Counted from the stretch's first letter, positions 8,735 through 20,041 are shown. The stretch: DNA of 47,888 bases from Cryobacterium sp. M96 (GCF_002929845.1 NZ_PJJS01000031.1:1-47888), one strand, 5' to 3'. The notes: generated by a model not told the origin, from the sequence alone. Program-made: numbers and translations.

Positions 8735-8786
8735 CTGTCCATTCTGTTCCCGGCGCGGCCACCGGGCCGACCAGCCTCCGTCCGGG

Positions 8787-10790
<2,004 letters not shown>

Positions 10791-10871
10791 GCCTCCATTG
10801 TGCCGCTGTCCCCGGCCCAACGCTCCCTGCGTATTTCCTCAACGAACCTGAGTGGAGCAGGTCAGGGCCGG

Positions 10872-11555
10872 TTAGAGCCGGGCGGCCACCAGGTCGACCG
10901 CGAGGGCCCTGCGGGCGCGGCGCTGCACGCGCATCCAGACGAAGAAGCCGGCGAGGGTGAACGCGCCGTAGAAGATGTAGAGGATGGCCGAGGCGTAGTA
11001 GCCGGCGCTGAGCAGCAACGGCACCCCGACGATGTCGACCGCCACCCAGATCAGCCAGAACTCGGTCCAGCCCTTCGCCATGCCGTACGTGGCCAGCAAC
11101 GAGCCGGTGAAGATCCAGGCATCGGCCCAGACGGGCTCGAACGAGCCGAGCGCACGGAAGACCGGCGTGAGCACCAGAGTGCCCGCGACGAGCCCGAATC
11201 CGAGCAGGATGCGCGCGCGAGCACCGGCCCAGTGCGGGGCCACGGCAGCCTGCGCGCTCCCCCGACGATGGGTGGACCACTGGACCCAGCCGAAGATCGA
11301 CACGACGATGAACATGATCTGCCGTCCGGCCTGGCCGAGCAGATTGACCGGGTTGGGCGTGCCGAACACGGCGCCGAGGAACACCGTGAACAGCAGCACG
11401 TTGCCCGCGATTCCGATCGGCCAGGCCCACACCTTACGGCGCATCCCGCCGACGGCGCTCAGGATGCCGAAGGCGTTGCCGATGATCTCGCGCCAAAGAA
11501 TGGTCTGGGTTCCGATCTGCAGCTGTGCGTCGAAAAGCCACTCGATCGGGTTCAT
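10872..11555 (-). CDS. pnuC: PnuC-family nicotinamide nucleoside transporter
   Basis: A 227-residue integral membrane protein with about seven hydrophobic segments. The C-terminal half shows PnuC features: WIFTGSLLATYGMAKGW, then EFWLIWVAVDIVGVPL, then ASAILYIFYG. PnuC proteins take up nicotinamide riboside by facilitated diffusion, with trapping by a kinase inside the cell, feeding NAD salvage. GAGGAAG lies 8 nt before the ATG. The gene is on the same strand as the upstream HTH regulator, 136 nt away. No NAD riboswitch-like structure was recognised in that gap. Another PnuC-type vitamin substrate (riboflavin or thiamine class) is possible. Confidence 0.9.
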   Translation of the reverse strand: MNPIEWLFDAQLQIGTQTILWREIIGNAFGILSAVGGMRRKVWAWPIGIAGNVLLFTVFLGAVFGTPNPVNLLGQAGRQIMFIVVSIFGWVQWSTHRRGSAQAAVAPHWAGARARILLGFGLVAGTLVLTPVFRALGSFEPVWADAWIFTGSLLATYGMAKGWTEFWLIWVAVDIVGVPLLLSAGYYASAILYIFYGAFTLAGFFVWMRVQRRARRALAVDLVAARL

Positions 11556-11691
11556 CCGTCATCTTCCTCGCCGGGCGGTTCCCGCCCTCCCCAACCTAAC
11601 CCTCCTCCCGGGCTGTTATTCCCGGTGGCGGCAGGGCGGAACGAGACCGCGCGAGGCGGAGCGCGTCAGTTCACGTCGTCGGGCTGCGCGC

Positions 11692-12459
11692 TCACCCGGC
11701 CGGCGGGCTCGGCTCGGCCCACTCGCTTCCGAGGTGCAAATGGCACAGCTCGGGACCCACGAACGGGCGCAGCCCGACCTGGTCCGGGTCGTGGCCGAGC
11801 TCGCGGGCGACCCCGCGCACGAGGCCCAGGTGCACCGAGCAGATGACGTCGGGGGCGTCCCGCGCATCGGCGCGAAACGGGCAGGCCAGCAGGGTGATCA
11901 GCGGGGCGGCAGCGTCGGCGACACCGTCGGAGGCACCGTCGGAGGCACCGTCGTCCGCCGCGGACTCGGCTTCCGAAGCCGGAGCCGGCTCCACCGCCGA
12001 AACCAGCTCCGGATCGAAGCCGAGCCGGTCGAGGATACTCAGCAGCGGCGCGATGCCCTCCGCGGCGCTCCCCCGCAGCTCGTCGGCGTAGCTCTCGGCC
12101 CAGGTCTCACCGGCGCGGATTGCCCGGGCCCGCCCGCTGTCGGCGTCCTCGGCGAGCGCGGTGGCCAGCACCCGGCTCAGATCGTGCTGGGCGCCGCCTT
12201 CCCGGGCGGCGGGTCCAGCGGTGAAGAGGATTCGCGGGCGGCCACGCGTCCCCGCGCGCCCGACGGCGCGCCGGATCAGGTCGGCGTTCTCGAGCTGATC
12301 GAGATGGAACCGGGCGGTCGTCACGTGCAGTCCGATGCGCGCCGCGACCGCGGCGGCGTCGAGCGGGGTGGCCGATCCCATCAGGAGGTCGAGCACCTGG
12401 CGGCGCGCGTCGGAGGCAAGGGCGGCGTGCCGGTCCCCCGTCCCTTCGTCGTTGATCAT
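11692..12459 (-). CDS. HTH transcriptional regulator, DeoR/ArsR-like with Cys cluster (SufR-like)
   Basis: A 255-residue regulator. Residues 10-80 form a winged helix-turn-helix (DARRQVLDLL...TTARFHLDQLENADLIRR...GRPRILF). The C-terminal domain carries Cys193 in LACPF, Cys207 with His210 in ICSVHLG, and Cys239-His240 in CHLHLG, an arrangement like that of SufR-type Fe-S-sensing repressors. Cluster binding is inferred from these residues. An Asp/Gly/Ala tandem repeat (about 169-184) interrupts the region before Cys193. TAGCAT lies 6 nt before the ATG and overlaps a palindrome, suggesting a leaderless, self-regulated promoter. No suf genes are in the window, so targets are unknown. Confidence 0.8.
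   Translation of the reverse strand: MINDEGTGDRHAALASDARRQVLDLLMGSATPLDAAAVAARIGLHVTTARFHLDQLENADLIRRAVGRAGTRGRPRILFTAGPAAREGGAQHDLSRVLATALAEDADSGRARAIRAGETWAESYADELRGSAAEGIAPLLSILDRLGFDPELVSAVEPAPASEAESAADDGASDGASDGVADAAAPLITLLACPFRADARDAPDVICSVHLGLVRGVARELGHDPDQVGLRPFVGPELCHLHLGSEWAEPSPPAG
11914..11949 (-). repeat. 12-bp in-frame tandem repeat in the regulator gene
   Basis: Three 12-bp units (11914-11925, 11926-11937, 11938-11949; core GTCGGAGGCACC) encode an Asp-Gly-Ala-Ser repeat on the minus strand, between the two conserved domains of the regulator. Confidence 0.75.
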
Positions 12460-12464
12460 TCTTT

Positions 12465-12476
12465 GATGCTAACATC
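12465..12476. promoter_or_regulatory. Palindrome over the -10 box of the HTH regulator, candidate operator
   Basis: GATGCTAACATC is a dyad with 4-bp arms (GATG/CATC) around a 4-bp centre. On the minus strand TAGCAT (12466-12471) within it is 6 nt before the ATG of the regulator, as in leaderless promoters. A repressor bound here would block its own promoter. Autoregulation is inferred. Confidence 0.45.
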
Positions 12477-12579
12477 GTGCGGTTAAAAACGCGCCGATAC
12501 AGCCACAGCCGTCGGGCCGATCACAGGCGAACCCGGGCAGCATCCGTCGTTCACCGCGAGGTCATACGATGGAAGGCTC

Positions 12580-15500
12580 ATGATCCCCGTCGAAGTCACC
12601 TTCCCACCCGAGCTTCCGGTCAGCCAGCGCCGGGAGGATATCGCGCGCGCCATCCGTGACAACCAGGTGGTCATCGTCGCCGGCGCGACGGGTTCCGGCA
12701 AGACCACCCAACTGCCGAAGATCTGCCTCGAGCTGGGCCGGGAGAACATCGGCCACACGCAACCCCGCCGTCTCGCCGCGCGCACGATCGCTGAACGCAT
12801 CGCCGAGGAACTCGGACAGGAAGTCGGCCAGACGGTCGGCTACCAGGTGCGGTTCACCGACCAGGTCGGCCCGGACACCCGCATCAAGCTGATGACCGAC
12901 GGCATCCTGCTCAACGAGATGCACCGCGACCGTCTGCTGCGGAAGTACGACACGATCATCATCGACGAGGCGCACGAGCGCAGCCTCAACATCGACTTCC
13001 TGCTCGGCTACCTGCGTCAGCTGCTGCCGCAGCGCCCCGACCTCAAGCTCATCATCACCTCCGCGACGATCGACCCGCAGAGCTTCGCCGAGCATTTCGC
13101 CACGCCCGACGGCACGCCGGCCCCGATCATCGAGGTCTCCGGGCGCACCTACCCGGTGGAGATCCGCTACCGGCCGCTGGTCGTCGAGGCGATGGACGGC
13201 GACGACGACGACACGACGGATGCCGCGCCCACGGTGGACAGGGACTACATCGAGGGAATCTCCGCCGCGCTCGATGAGCTCGAACGGGAGTCCAACGGCG
13301 ATGTTCTGGTCTTCCTCAGCGGTGAGACCGAGATTCGGGACGCCGCGGACGCCCTGCAGGGCAAGTACGCCTCCTCGGGGCGCACCAGCCCCACCGAGAT
13401 CCTGCCGCTGTACGGGCGGCTCTCCTCCGCCGACCAGCACAAGGTGTTCCAGCCGTCTAAGGTCGCCGGCGTGCGACGCCGCATCGTGCTGGCGACGAAC
13501 GTGGCGGAGACCAGCCTGACCGTGCCGGGCATCCGCTACGTCATCGACGCCGGGACCGCCCGGATCAGCCGGTACAGCGTGCGCTCGAAGGTGCAGCGGC
13601 TGCCGATCGAGGCCATCTCGCAGGCCTCCGCGAACCAGCGCTCGGGCCGAAGCGGCCGCACCAGCGACGGTATCGCCATCCGCCTCTATTCGGAGGAGGA
13701 CTTCACCCGCCGGCCTGAGTACACCGAGCCGGAGGTGCTGCGCACGAACCTGGCCGCGGTCATCCTGCAGATGATCTCGCTGGGCCTCGGCGACATCGCC
13801 GCGTTCCCGTTCCTCACCCCGCCCGACTCGCGCGGCATCAAGGACGGCCTCGACCTGCTCGCCGAGCTCGGCGCGGTGGCTGCGCTCACCGCCGGCCACA
13901 AATCCGGCATCTCCAAGCCCGGCATCTCCAAGCCCGGCATCTCCACACTGACCCGCATCGGCCAGCAGCTCGCAAAGCTGCCCATCGATCCTCGGTTCGG
14001 ACGAATGGTGATCGAGTCGAAGACGCAGGCGGTGAGCCGCGAGGTGATGGTGATCGTCTCCGGGCTCACCATCCAGGACCCGCGCGAACGGCCCCTCGAG
14101 CGCCGCGCGCAGGCCGACCAGCAGCACGCCCGGTTCACCGACCCGACGAGTGACTTCCTGAGCCTGCTGAACCTCTGGAACTACCTCGAGACGCAGCAGA
14201 AGGAGCTCGGTTCCAGCGCCTTCCGACGCCTCTGCAAGAACGAGTTCCTCAACTATCTGCGCGTGCGCGAATGGCAGGACGTGTACAAGCAGTTGCGCCA
14301 GATGGCCAAGCCGCTCGGTCTCCACATCGGGGATCCCAGCGTGAATCCCGATGGGATCCACCGTTCGCTCCTCGCCGGTCTGCTTTCCCACATCGGTCTC
14401 AAGGACACCGCCAAGAAGGACTACATCGGCGCGCGCCAGCAGCGTTTCGTGATCTTCCCGGGCTCGGCGCTCGCGAAGAAGCAACCGAGCGCCGTGATGA
14501 GCGCGGAACTGGTCGAGACCAGCCGCCTGTTCGCCCGGATGAACGCGGTCGTCGACCCCGCGTGGGCCGAGCCGCTCGCCGGCGACCTCTGCAAGCGCAG
14601 CTACTCCGAGCCGCACTGGGAGAAGAAGCAGGGCGCGGTCGTCGCCTACGAGCGGGTCACCCTGTACGGGGTGCCGATCGTGCCGCGCCGCCGGATCCAG
14701 TTTTCCCGGGTCGACCCGGCCTACGCTCGCGACCTATTCATCCGGCACGCGCTCGTCGAGGGTGAATGGGACCTTGACCGAATCGACCAGCGCGTCACGG
14801 CCTTCGACCGGGCGAACACGAGCCTGCGCAAGGAACTCGCCGAACTCGAGGAGCGCACGCGGCGCCGTGACATCCTGTTCGACGACGAGGCCGTGTTCGA
14901 GTTCTACCAGAAACGCATTCCCGCCGACGTATGCTCATCGCGCACGTTCGAAACCTGGTGGCGCCAGGCGCGCACTCAGACGCCCGATCTGCTCACGATG
15001 ACCGCCGAGGCACTGGTGCCCGAGGACGCGCCGGAGATCGACGAGGCCGTGTTCCCGCCGATCTGGCGCCAGGGCGACCAGAAGTTCGCGGTCAGCTACC
15101 GGTTCGAGCCCGGCGCGGACGACGACGGCGTGACCGTGCAGATCCCGCTGGCCCTGCTCGCGAGGCTCTCTCCCACCGGCTTCGACTGGCAGGTACCGGG
15201 CCTCCGCGCCGACCTGGTGACCGCACTGATCAAGTCGCTGCCCAAGAGCATCCGTCGCAACGTGGTGCCGGCGGGGGACTGGGCCAAGCGACTGCTGAAC
15301 GAGTTGCCGCCGGCGCCGGGCGAGGTCTCGGTCGGGGTGTCGGGCCTGGGCGAAGCCACCCGCGGCTCCATGTTCGACCGCGACGATGTCCCCTTCACCG
15401 AGACGCTCGCCGCCCTGATCCAGAAGCTCACCTACGTGTCCGTGAAGGCGAACGACTTCGAGCTGGTCCGGGTTCCGGCCCACCTTCGCATGACGTTCCG

Positions 15501-16491
15501 TGTCGTGGACGAACGCGGTCGCCCGAGCGCCTCCGGCAAGGACCTCCTGGAACTGCAGCGCCGGCTCGGCACCCAGGCCCGCGAGAGCGTGGCCGCGGCA
15601 TCCGCTGCCACCCCCACCAATGCGATCGAGCGCACCGGACTCACCACCTGGGATTTCCCGGAGCTGCCCCGGTTCCTCGACACCAGGCAGGGTGACAACA
15701 CCATCCGCGGCTACCCGACCCTCGTCGACGAGGGTGCGTCGGTGGCGATCCGCATGATGAGCACGGAGGCCGAGCAGGCCCGCACCCTGCCCGATGGCGT
15801 GCGTCGCCTGCTGCTGCTCGCCACGCCCTCCCCGGTGGCCTACGTGCAGCAGCACCTCACCGGGGCAGAGAAGCTCAGCCTGGCCACCAGCCCGTATCGC
15901 ACCACCCAGGCGCTGTTCGACGACTGCCTCGCGGCGAGCGTCGACGACGTGCTTTTCCGGGTGAAGCCCGGCGGCCAGGTGTTCATGCACGCCGAGTTCG
16001 ACACCATCCGGGACCGGGTATCCGGCGTCGTGATGGATTCCATGTTCGATACGGTGGGCCTCGTCGCCCGCATCCTCGCCGCCGCGCGCGCCGCCGACAG
16101 GGCGCTCAAGGCGTCCACCAGCATGGCCCTGCTCCCGGCCCTGACGGATGCCCGCGCGCAGCTGACCGGGCTCGTCTACCCCGGTTTCGTGAGCGCCACG
16201 GGACTCGTGCAGCTGCGGCACTTGCCGCGATACCTCGGCGGCATCACCGCGCGCATCGTGAAGCTCAGCGACAATCCGAGCCGCGACCGGGTCTGGATGA
16301 ATGAGAGCCAGGCAGCCACGGGCCGGTTCGAGGATGCCGGCGGCACGATCCCCCTGCAGGCGAACGCGGCCGCCAACCTGGTGCGTGCGCGCTGGCTGAT
16401 CGAGGAACTTCGGATCAGCCTCTTCGCCCAGGAACTGAAGGCCGCGGAGCCCGTTTCCCTCCAGCGGATCCACAAGGCCCTGACCGGCTGA
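12580..16491 (+). CDS. hrpA: ATP-dependent RNA helicase HrpA (DEAH box)
   Basis: A 1303-residue SF2 helicase, full length for HrpA. Walker A GATGSGKT is at 35-42, the DEAH box (IIIDEAHERS) at 129-132, motif III SATID near 161, and motif VI around QRSGRSGR near 350. The OB-fold region and the long HrpA-specific C-terminal domain (DUF3418) follow, with SYRFEPGADDDGVT and the Arg/Trp-rich stretches intact. In E. coli HrpA rescues stalled ribosomes on mRNA. An insertion of three 15-bp units (SGISKPGISKPGIS) lies near residues 441-455. GGAAGG precedes the ATG by 3 nt and TACGAT by 9 nt. The gene is transcribed away from the HTH regulator. Confidence 0.95.
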   Translation: MIPVEVTFPPELPVSQRREDIARAIRDNQVVIVAGATGSGKTTQLPKICLELGRENIGHTQPRRLAARTIAERIAEELGQEVGQTVGYQVRFTDQVGPDTRIKLMTDGILLNEMHRDRLLRKYDTIIIDEAHERSLNIDFLLGYLRQLLPQRPDLKLIITSATIDPQSFAEHFATPDGTPAPIIEVSGRTYPVEIRYRPLVVEAMDGDDDDTTDAAPTVDRDYIEGISAALDELERESNGDVLVFLSGETEIRDAADALQGKYASSGRTSPTEILPLYGRLSSADQHKVFQPSKVAGVRRRIVLATNVAETSLTVPGIRYVIDAGTARISRYSVRSKVQRLPIEAISQASANQRSGRSGRTSDGIAIRLYSEEDFTRRPEYTEPEVLRTNLAAVILQMISLGLGDIAAFPFLTPPDSRGIKDGLDLLAELGAVAALTAGHKSGISKPGISKPGISTLTRIGQQLAKLPIDPRFGRMVIESKTQAVSREVMVIVSGLTIQDPRERPLERRAQADQQHARFTDPTSDFLSLLNLWNYLETQQKELGSSAFRRLCKNEFLNYLRVREWQDVYKQLRQMAKPLGLHIGDPSVNPDGIHRSLLAGLLSHIGLKDTAKKDYIGARQQRFVIFPGSALAKKQPSAVMSAELVETSRLFARMNAVVDPAWAEPLAGDLCKRSYSEPHWEKKQGAVVAYERVTLYGVPIVPRRRIQFSRVDPAYARDLFIRHALVEGEWDLDRIDQRVTAFDRANTSLRKELAELEERTRRRDILFDDEAVFEFYQKRIPADVCSSRTFETWWRQARTQTPDLLTMTAEALVPEDAPEIDEAVFPPIWRQGDQKFAVSYRFEPGADDDGVTVQIPLALLARLSPTGFDWQVPGLRADLVTALIKSLPKSIRRNVVPAGDWAKRLLNELPPAPGEVSVGVSGLGEATRGSMFDRDDVPFTETLAALIQKLTYVSVKANDFELVRVPAHLRMTFRVVDERGRPSASGKDLLELQRRLGTQARESVAAASAATPTNAIERTGLTTWDFPELPRFLDTRQGDNTIRGYPTLVDEGASVAIRMMSTEAEQARTLPDGVRRLLLLATPSPVAYVQQHLTGAEKLSLATSPYRTTQALFDDCLAASVDDVLFRVKPGGQVFMHAEFDTIRDRVSGVVMDSMFDTVGLVARILAAARAADRALKASTSMALLPALTDARAQLTGLVYPGFVSATGLVQLRHLPRYLGGITARIVKLSDNPSRDRVWMNESQAATGRFEDAGGTIPLQANAAANLVRARWLIEELRISLFAQELKAAEPVSLQRIHKALTG
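13900..13944 (+). repeat. 15-bp in-frame tandem repeat in hrpA
   Basis: Three 15-bp units (13900-13914, 13915-13929, 13930-13944; core AAGCCCGGCATCTCC), the last two identical, encode repeated Lys-Pro-Gly-Ile-Ser in a variable loop of the helicase. The frame is preserved. Confidence 0.8.
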
Positions 16492-16608
16492 GGTCTCCGT
16501 CGTTCTCGGTATCCGGCACCGCTGCGCTGGATCATCGGTAGCCCACCTGCTTGAAGTCAGCGTTGAGGTGGTCCTCCAAACGATCCCTCATCGATACGGG
16601 TCCGGGCT

Positions 16609-16652
16609 GGGCTCCTGGCGGGGCTCCTGGCGGGGCTCCTGGCGGGGCTCCC
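16609..16652. repeat. 12-bp tandem repeat, 3.6 copies
   Basis: GGGCTCCTGGCG is repeated exactly at 16609-16620, 16621-16632 and 16633-16644, with a partial fourth copy to 16652, in the gap between hrpA and the HNH pseudogene. A block unusually rich in A and T follows (about 16663-16732). No gene is visible in the gap. Confidence 0.85.
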
Positions 16653-16726
16653 TTGGAAGGCGTATATAACTACGATAAATCCTTAGTTTTTTCTAGGCTA
16701 ACATGGTTTATTTGTTCACAATGAGA

Positions 16727-16732
16727 TAAACT
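16727..16732 (+). promoter_or_regulatory. -10 box of the HNH pseudogene (leaderless type)
   Basis: TAAACT ends 7 nt before the GTG at 16740, within the AT-rich block. The spacing suits a transcript that begins at or next to the start codon. The same hexamer at a similar distance precedes the acyl-CoA dehydrogenase gene. Confidence 0.5.
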
Positions 16733-16739
16733 CGGGTTG

Positions 16740-17992
16740 GTGATCAACCTCCTGGAACAGCCCGAAGCGAATGCCGCGCACGGCCTGTCCGCGGCGGCTC
16801 GGGCGGTCGCGGGGCTGCATGCTCTCGCGGCGGGGCTCGGGGAATCCCTGCGGTGCTTGGCGGTGCGCGGTCTGGACGACGACGGCCTCCTGCAGGTGAC
16901 CACGGCGGTCGAGGTCCTCGGCCGGCGGGTCGACGCGCTGCGGGTGGCGGCCGCGGCGGAGGTCGCCGACCGGTCCCGGCCCGAGCTCGGCACCGGGCAG
17001 CTCTCGGCGAAGCTGGGCTGCCGCACCGCCGGAGAACTACTCGAGCGCCTGACGCTCGTCTCCGGGCCGACCGCGGGGCGACGGACGCGGTTGGGCACGC
17101 AGCTGCGCACCGGCCGCTCCCCGGGGTGGCGAACCGCTGCCGCCCACCTTCCCCGCCACGGCCATCGGCCTGGCCGCCGGGGCGATCGGCGTCGACACGG
17201 CCGACGCGATTCTCACCGCGTTGACGCCGACGCTGCGGTGCACCGACCTGGACTTGGTGCAGGCAGCCGAGAGCGAGCTGGTCGCCTCGGCCACCGGCAC
17301 CAGCTCCGAGACCCCGGTGCCGGCGTCGGCGGATGAGATCCGGTTGCAGGGTGCGGTCTGGAGGGCCGTGCTCGCGCCCGACGGGTCCCGACCAGCGGCG
17401 CCACGACGTGCTCGCCGTGATCCTCGACGTCGTCTCCCGGGCCGGGGAGGCCCCGACCATCGGCGGCGCCCCGGCCACGGTTCTGGTCAGTGTGCGGGAA
17501 CAGGACCTGAACGCGGACTTCGGTCAGGGCCGCGGCGTCGGCTGGATCGACGGCGTCGAAACCCCGATCTCGATCAGCGCCGTCACGGACCTGATCAGCA
17601 ACGGCGGTCAGCAGAAAGTCGTCATCACCGACGAGGGACGCATCATCGCCCTCGGCTCACCCGAACGGTGCTTCACCGCCGCGCAACGCCGGGCGATTCA
17701 GCTCCGCGACGGCACCTGCATCATCCCAGGCTGCAAAATCCCGGCCGGGATGACCGAGATCCACCACGTGATCCCGCACTCCGAGGGCGGACCGACGCAC
17801 ACCGACAACAGCGTCTGTCTGTGCTGGTGGCATCACCGCTAACTCGCCGCCTCCGGCTGGGCAATCCGGATGGTCCGCGGCGCCGTGCAGATCATGGCAC
17901 CACCCTGGCTGGAGACCGGGGCCCGCAAATGGCGGAACGAGACCAAGTCCCGCCCCCGAATGACGGACGCGGCCGAACGGGAAAACGGATAG
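16740..17992 (+). pseudogene. DUF222 / HNH endonuclease (13E12 repeat family), disrupted
   Basis: Three reading frames must be joined to rebuild one protein. The first (from GTG 16740) has the N-terminal DUF222 region up to LVSGPTAGRRTRLG. The second resumes at about 17120 with EPLPPTFPATAIGLAAG and runs to LQGAVWRAVLAPDG. The third resumes at about 17385 with DQRRHDVLAVILD and carries the HNH domain: Cys in GTCIIPGC, IHHVIPHSEGG, then HTDNSVCLCWWHHR. A TAA at 17840-17842 follows at once, where the same frame reads on as LAASGWAIRMVRGAVQI to TAG at 17990. So two frameshifts and one nonsense change are present. Members are multicopy in many actinobacteria; their role is unsettled. Confidence 0.9.
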
Positions 17993-18008
17993 GGGGTCCC
18001 TGGCCCCT

Positions 18009-18026
18009 GGTCTCGACATGCTCGAC
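18009..18026. repeat. Short dyad motif shared with 37870-37888
   Basis: GGTCTCGACATGCTCGAC matches, with one change, the reverse complement of the sequence at 37870-37888. A further partial copy (GGCTCGACATG) follows directly. It lies upstream of the aldo/keto reductase gene. Probably a dispersed extragenic repeat. Confidence 0.45.
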
Positions 18027-18078
18027 AGGCTCGACATGCGTTCGCTTTTTCACCCAGCGACAGTGGGACCGCTCCGCT

Positions 18079-18084
18079 TAGGCT
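18079..18084 (+). promoter_or_regulatory. -10 box for the aldo/keto reductase gene at 18091
   Basis: TAGGCT lies 6 nt before the ATG at 18091, and no ribosome-binding site is visible, so a leaderless mRNA is likely. Confidence 0.5.
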
Positions 18085-18090
18085 GTAGGC

Positions 18091-19101
18091 ATGGAATTCC
18101 GCTATCTCGGTTCATCAGGCCTGAAAATCTCCGAAATCACCTACGGCAACTGGCTCACCCACGGTTCGCAGGTCGAGAACGACATCGCCACGCAGTGCGT
18201 GCATGCCGCGCTCGACGTGGGGATCACCAGCTTCGACACCGCCGACGTCTACGCCAACACGAAGGCGGAGTCCGTTCTCGGCGACGCCCTCAAGGGCCAC
18301 CGCCGCGAAAGCCTCGAGATCTTCACCAAGGTCTATTGGCCGACCGGCCCGCGCGGCCACAACGACGTCGGGCTGTCCCGCAAGCACATCATGGAGTCGA
18401 TCAACGGTTCTCTGACCCGACTGCAGACCGATTACGTCGACCTTTACCAGGCCCACCGCTTCGACACCGAGACCCCACTGGAGGAGACGATGCAGGCCTT
18501 CGCCGACATCGTTCGGCAGGGCAAGGCGCTCTACATCGGCGTCAGCGAGTGGACCGCCGCGCAGCTGCGAGCCGGCCACGCCCTCTCCCAGGAGTTGGGC
18601 TTCAGCCTGATCTCGAGCCAGCCGCAGTACTCGATGCTGTGGCGCGTCATCGAAGACGAGGTCGTGCCGACTTCGCGCGAGCTCGGCGTCGGCCAGATCG
18701 TCTGGTCCCCCGTGGCCCAGGGTGTGCTCACCGGCAAGTACAAGGCAGGCCAGGCCCCGCCGGCCGGCTCGCGCGCCACCGACCTCAAGGGCGGCGCCGA
18801 CATGATCAGCCGCTTCATGAACGACGACGTGCTCACCCGGGTGCAGAAGCTTGAGCCGATCGCCGCCGACCTCAACCTGTCGATGGCGCAACTGGCCGTG
18901 GCCTGGGTGTTGCAGAACGACAACGTCTCAGCAGCCCTCGTCGGAGCTTCCCGCCCCGAGCAGGTGCGCGAGAACGTCGAGGCCGCGGGAGTGAAGATCC
19001 CGGCCGAGAGCATGAGGCAGATCGACGAGGTACTCGGCGACGTCGTGGAGCACGATTCCGCGATGACCGCGGCTACCGCACCGCAGAGCCGCCCGGCGTA
19101 G
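18091..19101 (+). CDS. Aldo/keto reductase, K+ channel beta-subunit-like (AKR6/YghZ-type)
   Basis: A 336-residue NADPH-dependent oxidoreductase with the (alpha/beta)8-barrel layout. The catalytic tetrad is visible: Asp49 and Tyr54 (FDTADVY), Lys80 (IFTKVY) and His122 (YQAHRFD). The WSPVAQGVLTGKY and GASRPEQVREN segments are typical of the AKR6-like group, and the length is normal. Members reduce aldehydes and ketones; the substrate is unknown. It follows the HNH pseudogene on the same strand but has its own -10 box 6 nt before the ATG. A perfect inverted repeat lies just past its 3' end. Confidence 0.92.
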   Translation: MEFRYLGSSGLKISEITYGNWLTHGSQVENDIATQCVHAALDVGITSFDTADVYANTKAESVLGDALKGHRRESLEIFTKVYWPTGPRGHNDVGLSRKHIMESINGSLTRLQTDYVDLYQAHRFDTETPLEETMQAFADIVRQGKALYIGVSEWTAAQLRAGHALSQELGFSLISSQPQYSMLWRVIEDEVVPTSRELGVGQIVWSPVAQGVLTGKYKAGQAPPAGSRATDLKGGADMISRFMNDDVLTRVQKLEPIAADLNLSMAQLAVAWVLQNDNVSAALVGASRPEQVRENVEAAGVKIPAESMRQIDEVLGDVVEHDSAMTAATAPQSRPA

Positions 19102-19141
19102 GGCAGGCTCGGCGTCACACTGCTCGGCCCGAACGAGAGTC

Positions 19142-19193
19142 GCCGTTTGTGCCGAGAGTCGCCGCAACGGCGGGTACTCTCGGCACAAACGGC
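19142..19193. repeat. Perfect 18-bp inverted repeat between convergent genes
   Basis: Arms GCCGTTTGTGCCGAGAGT (19142-19159) and its exact reverse complement (19176-19193) flank a 16-nt loop. The element lies between the 3' ends of the aldo/keto reductase gene and the ABC ATPase gene. No T-run follows on either strand, so it is not a classical terminator, though it may block transcription both ways. Its arm sequence is unlike the other inverted repeats in the window. Confidence 0.85.
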
Positions 19194-19240
19194 AACGGTG
19201 GCTGCGGTTTTCCTAGAGCAACATTTCTAGAGCACCATTT

Positions 19241-20041
19241 CTAAAGCACCTTCGACAGGAACGCCTGCGTGCGGCGGTGCTGCGGGTTCGTCAGGATCTC
19301 GTCCGGGTCGCCCGCTTCGACGACCACACCGCCGTCCATGAAGACGAGCGAGTCGGCGACCTCCTTGGCGAAGCCCATCTCGTGGGTGACCACGATCATG
19401 GTCATGCCCGATTTGGCCAGACCCTTCATCACGTCGAGTACCTCGCCGACGAGCTCAGGGTCGAGCGCGCTGGTCGGCTCGTCGAAGAGCATGAGCTTGG
19501 GTTCCATCGCGAGTGCGCGGGCGATCGCCACCCGCTGCTGCTGCCCACCCGACAGGTGCGCCGGGTAGTAGTCGGCACGTTCGGCCAGACCCACCCTGGC
19601 CAGCAGATCGAGAGCGCTCCGCTCCACCTGGGCCTTCGGCAGCCCCTTCACCCGGATCGGCGCCTCCATCACGTTCTCTAGCGCCGTCATGTGCGGAAAC
19701 AGGTTGAACCGCTGGAACACCATGCCGATGTCCCGTCGCTGACGGGACGCTTCCTTGGGTGCCATCTCGTAGAGCTTGCCGTTGGTCTCCCGGTAGCCGA
19801 TCAGCTCGCCGTCGACGCTGAGCCGACCGGCGGAAAGCACCTCGAGGTGGTTGATGCAGCGCAGGAACGTGGACTTACCCGACCCACTGGGCCCGACCAG
19901 GCACATCACCTCGCCACGCTTCACCTCGAGGGAGATGCTCTTGAGCACCTCGTTCGAGCCGAAGCTCTTCGATACCTGCTCGGCCAGAACCATGGGAGGA
20001 ATCGTGACGGATGCCCCGGCCTGCGTGTTCACGTCGGTCAT
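19241..20041 (-). CDS. Polar amino-acid ABC transporter, ATP-binding protein
   Basis: A 266-residue ABC ATPase of the GlnQ/HisP type. Walker [10 protein letters not shown] is at 50-58, the signature LSGGQQQR at 163-170, Walker [15 protein letters not shown] at 183-196, and the switch His at 220 in [14 protein letters not shown]. It powers uptake through the permease encoded directly upstream, whose stop codon overlaps its ATG (20038-20041). It is the last gene of a three-gene minus-strand operon (binding protein, permease, ATPase). Confidence 0.95.
   Translation of the reverse strand: MTDVNTQAGASVTIPPMVLAEQVSKSFGSNEVLKSISLEVKRGEVMCLVGPSGSGKSTFLRCINHLEVLSAGRLSVDGELIGYRETNGKLYEMAPKEASRQRRDIGMVFQRFNLFPHMTALENVMEAPIRVKGLPKAQVERSALDLLARVGLAERADYYPAHLSGGQQQRVAIARALAMEPKLMLFDEPTSALDPELVGEVLDVMKGLAKSGMTMIVVTHEMGFAKEVADSLVFMDGGVVVEAGDPDEILTNPQHRRTQAFLSKVL

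Noticed and set aside
11556..11691. NAD-sensing riboswitch before pnuC
   Set aside because: Only a short GC hairpin around GGGAATAACAGCCC is visible; no known riboswitch core could be recognised.
12562..14616. Long minus-strand open frame opposite hrpA
   Set aside because: It is a mirror of high-GC coding sequence without any motif, whereas hrpA on the plus strand has all helicase motifs.
19142..19193. Classical rho-independent terminator
   Set aside because: The stem is perfect, but there is no T-run on either strand, so it was recorded as an inverted-repeat element.
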